Below the pieces are notes generated by a model. The model was not told the DNA's origin. It saw only the letters and a program-made list of their open reading frames with translations, and searched no databases. Positions 40,403 to 42,797 of a DNA stretch of 42,797 nucleotides are shown here, in pieces. This DNA is from Erysipelothrix anatis. Its GTDB lineage: Bacteria; Bacillota_I; Bacilli_A; Erysipelotrichales; Erysipelotrichaceae. Both the position numbers and the translations under genes were made by a program. Numbering within the stretch: position 1 is the first letter of the stretch; each line of letters begins with the position of its first letter. Location of the stretch: contig NZ_WTSX01000017.1 in the NCBI RefSeq assembly GCF_009828745.1, positions 1 through 42,797 of the forward strand. Reading direction: 5' to 3'.

Positions 40403-40879
40403 ATGCCAAATATCGTATTAACTCGAATTGACAATCGTCTCATCCACGGACAAGTCGCAACACAATGGTCGGGAGTTATTGGTGCTAACTTACTGTTAGT
40501 TGCTAATGATGAAGTTTCTACCAACAAGATGCGTCAAGGCCTTATGGACATGGCTGCACCAGGATACGCACAAACACGTTACTGGTCACTTCAAAAGACA
40601 ATTGATACAATTCACAAAGCATCTGATCGCCAAATGATTTTCATCATTTGCGAATCACCTCAAGATGTCTTAACACTTGTTGAGGGCGGTGTTCCAATCA
40701 AAAAGGTAAACATCGGAAACATGCACATGGCGGAGGGGAAACGCCAAGTAGCAACTGTTGTCGCAGTTGATGACAACGATGTTGCTGCATTCAAACGTCT
40801 CCAAGAACTTGGAGTTGAGCTTGAAATTCGACGCGTTCCTCAAGAAGGTACAGAAGACGTCGCTAAATTATTTAAATAA
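40403..40879 (+). CDS. PTS EIIB, mannose/N-acetylgalactosamine family
   Basis: This 158-residue soluble phosphocarrier has the phosphorylated H15 in IDNRLIHGQVATQW and the EIIB-Man fold, with VNIGNMHMAEGKRQVA. It receives phosphate from the EIIA encoded with agaS and passes it to the sugar carried by EIIC-EIID. AGGAGAG lies upstream of the ATG. It is first in a three-gene operon under the AraC/cre region. Confidence 0.94.
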   Translation: MPNIVLTRIDNRLIHGQVATQWSGVIGANLLLVANDEVSTNKMRQGLMDMAAPGYAQTRYWSLQKTIDTIHKASDRQMIFIICESPQDVLTLVEGGVPIKKVNIGNMHMAEGKRQVATVVAVDDNDVAAFKRLQELGVELEIRRVPQEGTEDVAKLFK

Positions 40880-40899
40880 TACTCAAGGAGGAAAAGATT

Positions 40900-41712
40900 A
40901 TGGATTTTGGAATTATTCCAATCATTCTCGTAATGATCGTTACATTTATTGCAGCGATTGACCAATTTAGTTTCCTAGAATCCCTCTACCAACCAATCGT
41001 ATTATGTACAATTGTTGGTGCTATTCTTGGAGATATTAAGGCCGGAATGGTTGTTGGTGGTACATACCAATTAATCTCAATCGGTAGTATGCCAGTTGGT
41101 GGAGCACAACCACCTAACGTAATTATCGGTGGTATCATGGCTACTGTGTTTGCTATTTCATCAAATATGGCACCTGATGCAGCTGTTGGTTTAGCAGTTC
41201 CATTTGCTTTATTTGGACAATATGCTGTTACATTGACATTTACATTAATGTCACCAATGATGGCATTAGCAGATAAAGCTGCTGAAGACGCAAACCCAGC
41301 AGGAATTACACGCGTTAACATTATCTCAATGGCAATCTTGGGATCACTCTTCGCATTTATCGTCTTACTTGGAATGTTATCAGGACAAGTTATCGGTAAA
41401 CAATTAGCAGAAGCTTCCTATAACCTTAGCTGGTTAATGGCTGGTCTTGATGTTGCTGGTGGTATGATGAAATATGTTGGTTTCGGTATCTTGATGAAGA
41501 TTATGCTATCTGGCGAACTATGGGGATTCTTCTTCCTTGGTTTCGCATTTGCTACAATCGTCAACATGGTTCCTGGACTTTCAGGAGCAGCATTGCTTAT
41601 CCTTTCAATGATCGGTGGCGCTATTGCTATCTATGACTTCCAACAAAATACAAAACTACGTAAATTAACACAAAATGCAACATTCGGTGGAGGTGAAGAA
41701 GATGGAATCTAA
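40900..41712 (+). CDS. PTS EIIC, mannose/N-acetylgalactosamine family
   Basis: This 270-residue membrane permease subunit has about eight hydrophobic segments. It carries SIGSMPVGGAQPPNVIIGG and GMVVGGTYQLI, typical of sorbose/mannose EIIC (AgaC/AgaW-like). With EIID it forms the transport channel. GGAGG lies before the ATG, 21 bp after the EIIB stop. Its end overlaps the EIID start by 11 bp. Confidence 0.93.
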   Translation: MDFGIIPIILVMIVTFIAAIDQFSFLESLYQPIVLCTIVGAILGDIKAGMVVGGTYQLISIGSMPVGGAQPPNVIIGGIMATVFAISSNMAPDAAVGLAVPFALFGQYAVTLTFTLMSPMMALADKAAEDANPAGITRVNIISMAILGSLFAFIVLLGMLSGQVIGKQLAEASYNLSWLMAGLDVAGGMMKYVGFGILMKIMLSGELWGFFFLGFAFATIVNMVPGLSGAALLILSMIGGAIAIYDFQQNTKLRKLTQNATFGGGEEDGI

Positions 41713-42628
41713 TGTAACACACTACAAAGATTTAACTCCAGCACAACCGCTGGACAAGAAAACTCTTAACAAAATGGTTTGGCGTTCACTCTTCTTGCAA
41801 GCATCATTTAACTATGAGCGTATGCAAGCAGCTGGATGGCTCTATGGAATTCTTCCTGGATTAGAAAAAATCCATACTAACAAAGAAGACCTCTCAGCAT
41901 CTATGACGCATAACCTTGAGTTCTTCAACACTCACCCATTCTTAGTTACATTTGTTATGGGTATTGTTCTAAACTTAGAACAAAACAAAGCTGATATCCC
42001 AACAATCCGTGCCGTACGTGTTGCTGCAATGGGTCCTCTTGGAGGTATTGGTGATGCTCTATTCTGGATGACACTTGTTCCTATTACAGCTGGTATTACA
42101 GCTAATATGGCAATTGGTGGACAGATTATGGGTCCAATCTTGTTCTTATTAATCTTTAACGCTGTACAATTTGCACTTCGTTTCTGGTTAATGAACATGT
42201 CATACCGTCTTGGTGCACAAGCAATCGATGTCTTTACAGAAAATGCTAAAGAATTTACACGAGCAGCTGGTATCCTTGGGGTATTCATTGTTGGTGCGAT
42301 GGTTTCTATCTTCGGTGGAACACAAATTCGTATCTCAGTTGTTGATGGTGACATGGTAACAAACGTTCAAAAAATTATGGATGGAATTTTACCAAAACTC
42401 TTACCATTACTCTTAACAATGTTAATGTACTTCTTACTCAAGAAACGTAACTGGACTCCTACAAAATGTATCGTACTATTATTAGTAATCGGTATTGGTG
42501 GAACTGCAACAGGAATCTTAGCTGGTGATTCAAAAGCTATTAACCCTGAAACAGGAGAAGCAATCCCTGGTGGCTATAACCCACTTCTAAACTGGTATGA
42601 ATACGGTGTAGAGAAACCAAAAAACTAA
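41702..42628 (+). CDS. PTS EIID, mannose/N-acetylgalactosamine family
   Basis: This 308-residue membrane subunit is characteristic of the mannose PTS family. It has RSLFLQASFNYERMQAAGW, FNTHPFLVTFVMGI, AMGPLGGIGDALFWMTLVPI and a hydrophobic C-terminal half. The ATG at 41702 has GGTGGAGG upstream and fits the family start; the track of the frame further upstream lies inside EIIC. It is the last recognisable gene of the window, followed by the hairpin CCACCAGC-TTA-GCTGGTGG with a T-run that can end the operon. Substrate is inferred as an amino sugar from the agaS gene. Confidence 0.93.
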   Translation: MESNVTHYKDLTPAQPLDKKTLNKMVWRSLFLQASFNYERMQAAGWLYGILPGLEKIHTNKEDLSASMTHNLEFFNTHPFLVTFVMGIVLNLEQNKADIPTIRAVRVAAMGPLGGIGDALFWMTLVPITAGITANMAIGGQIMGPILFLLIFNAVQFALRFWLMNMSYRLGAQAIDVFTENAKEFTRAAGILGVFIVGAMVSIFGGTQIRISVVDGDMVTNVQKIMDGILPKLLPLLLTMLMYFLLKKRNWTPTKCIVLLLVIGIGGTATGILAGDSKAINPETGEAIPGGYNPLLNWYEYGVEKPKN

Positions 42629-42680
42629 AAACATAGTATTTCAGAAACTCTCCTTTCAAAAATACTAAAAAAATAAATAT

Positions 42681-42704
42681 CCACCAGCTTAGCTGGTGGT
42701 TTTT
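42681..42704 (+). terminator. Hairpin with T-run behind the EIID gene
   Basis: CCACCAGC (42681-42688) and GCTGGTGG (42692-42699) enclose TTA and are followed by TTTTT. It acts as terminator of the PTS operon even if it belongs to the downstream element. Confidence 0.8.
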
Positions 42705-42797
42705 CAGATGCGGGCGTAGCCCTTTACTTCTAGTTGCGCTTTACAGCGCTAATGTAGTCTGCCATCTACATCTATTTCTTGCTACCCGTAAACGGGT
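42681..42797. repeat. Run of five hairpins at the window edge, possible IS200/IS605-type end or structured RNA
   Basis: In 117 nt five stems follow one another: 42681-42688/42692-42699, GGGC 42712-42715/GCCC 42719-42722, GCGCT 42736-42740/AGCGC 42745-42749, ATGTAG 42752-42757/CTACAT 42766-42771, and ACCCGT 42784-42789/ACGGGT 42792-42797. The dense GC stems differ in composition from the flanks. Subterminal hairpins like these mark IS200/IS605 elements and the structured RNAs linked to TnpB, but no transposase is in view, so identity is open. Confidence 0.45.

Noticed and set aside
41932-42354. 140-codon minus-strand frame
   Set aside because: Antisense to the well-conserved EIID gene; no SD and low-complexity composition.

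Overview
The window looks like chromosomal DNA of a low-GC Gram-positive bacterium (Bacillota). The signs are A+T-rich sequence, strong AGGAGG-type ribosome binding sites, intrinsic terminators behind most transcription units, CRE-like sites, BglG/LicT antitermination and many PTS genes. Protein content and style suggest the Erysipelotrichia, probably Erysipelothrix. That is inferred from memory of the protein families, not from a search. No prophage, CRISPR array, rRNA or tRNA gene is visible. Both edges carry mobile-element-like sequence: the 3' end of an IS3-family transposase at 1-125 and a run of five hairpins at 42681-42797.

Layout. 1-2.6 kb: IS3 remnant, a fused S1-domain/glucose-6-phosphate isomerase gene, and a divergent pair encoding a PAP2-related membrane protein and a NifU-like Fe-S scaffold. 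2.7-5.6 kb: small membrane proteins, a membrane-anchored MutS-like ATPase and a YjjG-type phosphatase. 5.7-9.7 kb: a heterodimeric ABC exporter with a near-consensus promoter and an operator-like palindrome. 10-16.4 kb: a CAP-domain lipoprotein, a coupled cluster (SGNH-like protein, SpoU methylase, glutamine-dependent NadE), and a Nudix-queA-membrane protein operon. 16.5-21.1 kb: a trehalose module (LicT-type antiterminator, RAT/terminator, treB, treC) followed by the EIIA-Glc gene that TreB needs. 21.2-24.6 kb: a degenerate Nudix protein, a YitT protein divergent from a MerR regulator over a MerR-style promoter, and an orphan PTS EIIC. 24.7-30.2 kb: typA-tgt, L-lactate dehydrogenase and class II HMG-CoA reductase. 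30.3-36.9 kb: a prepilin-peptidase-like protein, a membrane protein with a permuted papain-like domain, a DUF805 protein, a peptidoglycan deacetylase, a candidate structured RNA, mutY and a Cof-type phosphatase. 37-42.6 kb: an amino-sugar locus (agaS, EIIA, yajC; AraC regulator; EIIB, EIIC, EIID) split into two transcription units.

Together the genes describe a sugar-fermenting lifestyle. Disaccharides and amino sugars enter through the PTS, pass through Pgi into glycolysis and end at lactate. HMG-CoA reductase points to isoprenoid synthesis by the mevalonate route. tRNA queuosine modification (queA, tgt) and cell-wall modification genes are also present.

The points most worth a second look are: the in-frame S1-Pgi fusion that keeps a ribosome binding site at the Pgi start; the structured RNA before mutY; the MerR/YitT promoter with a 19-bp spacer; antitermination control of a trehalose operon; the permuted papain-like membrane protein; and the hairpin array at the right edge.
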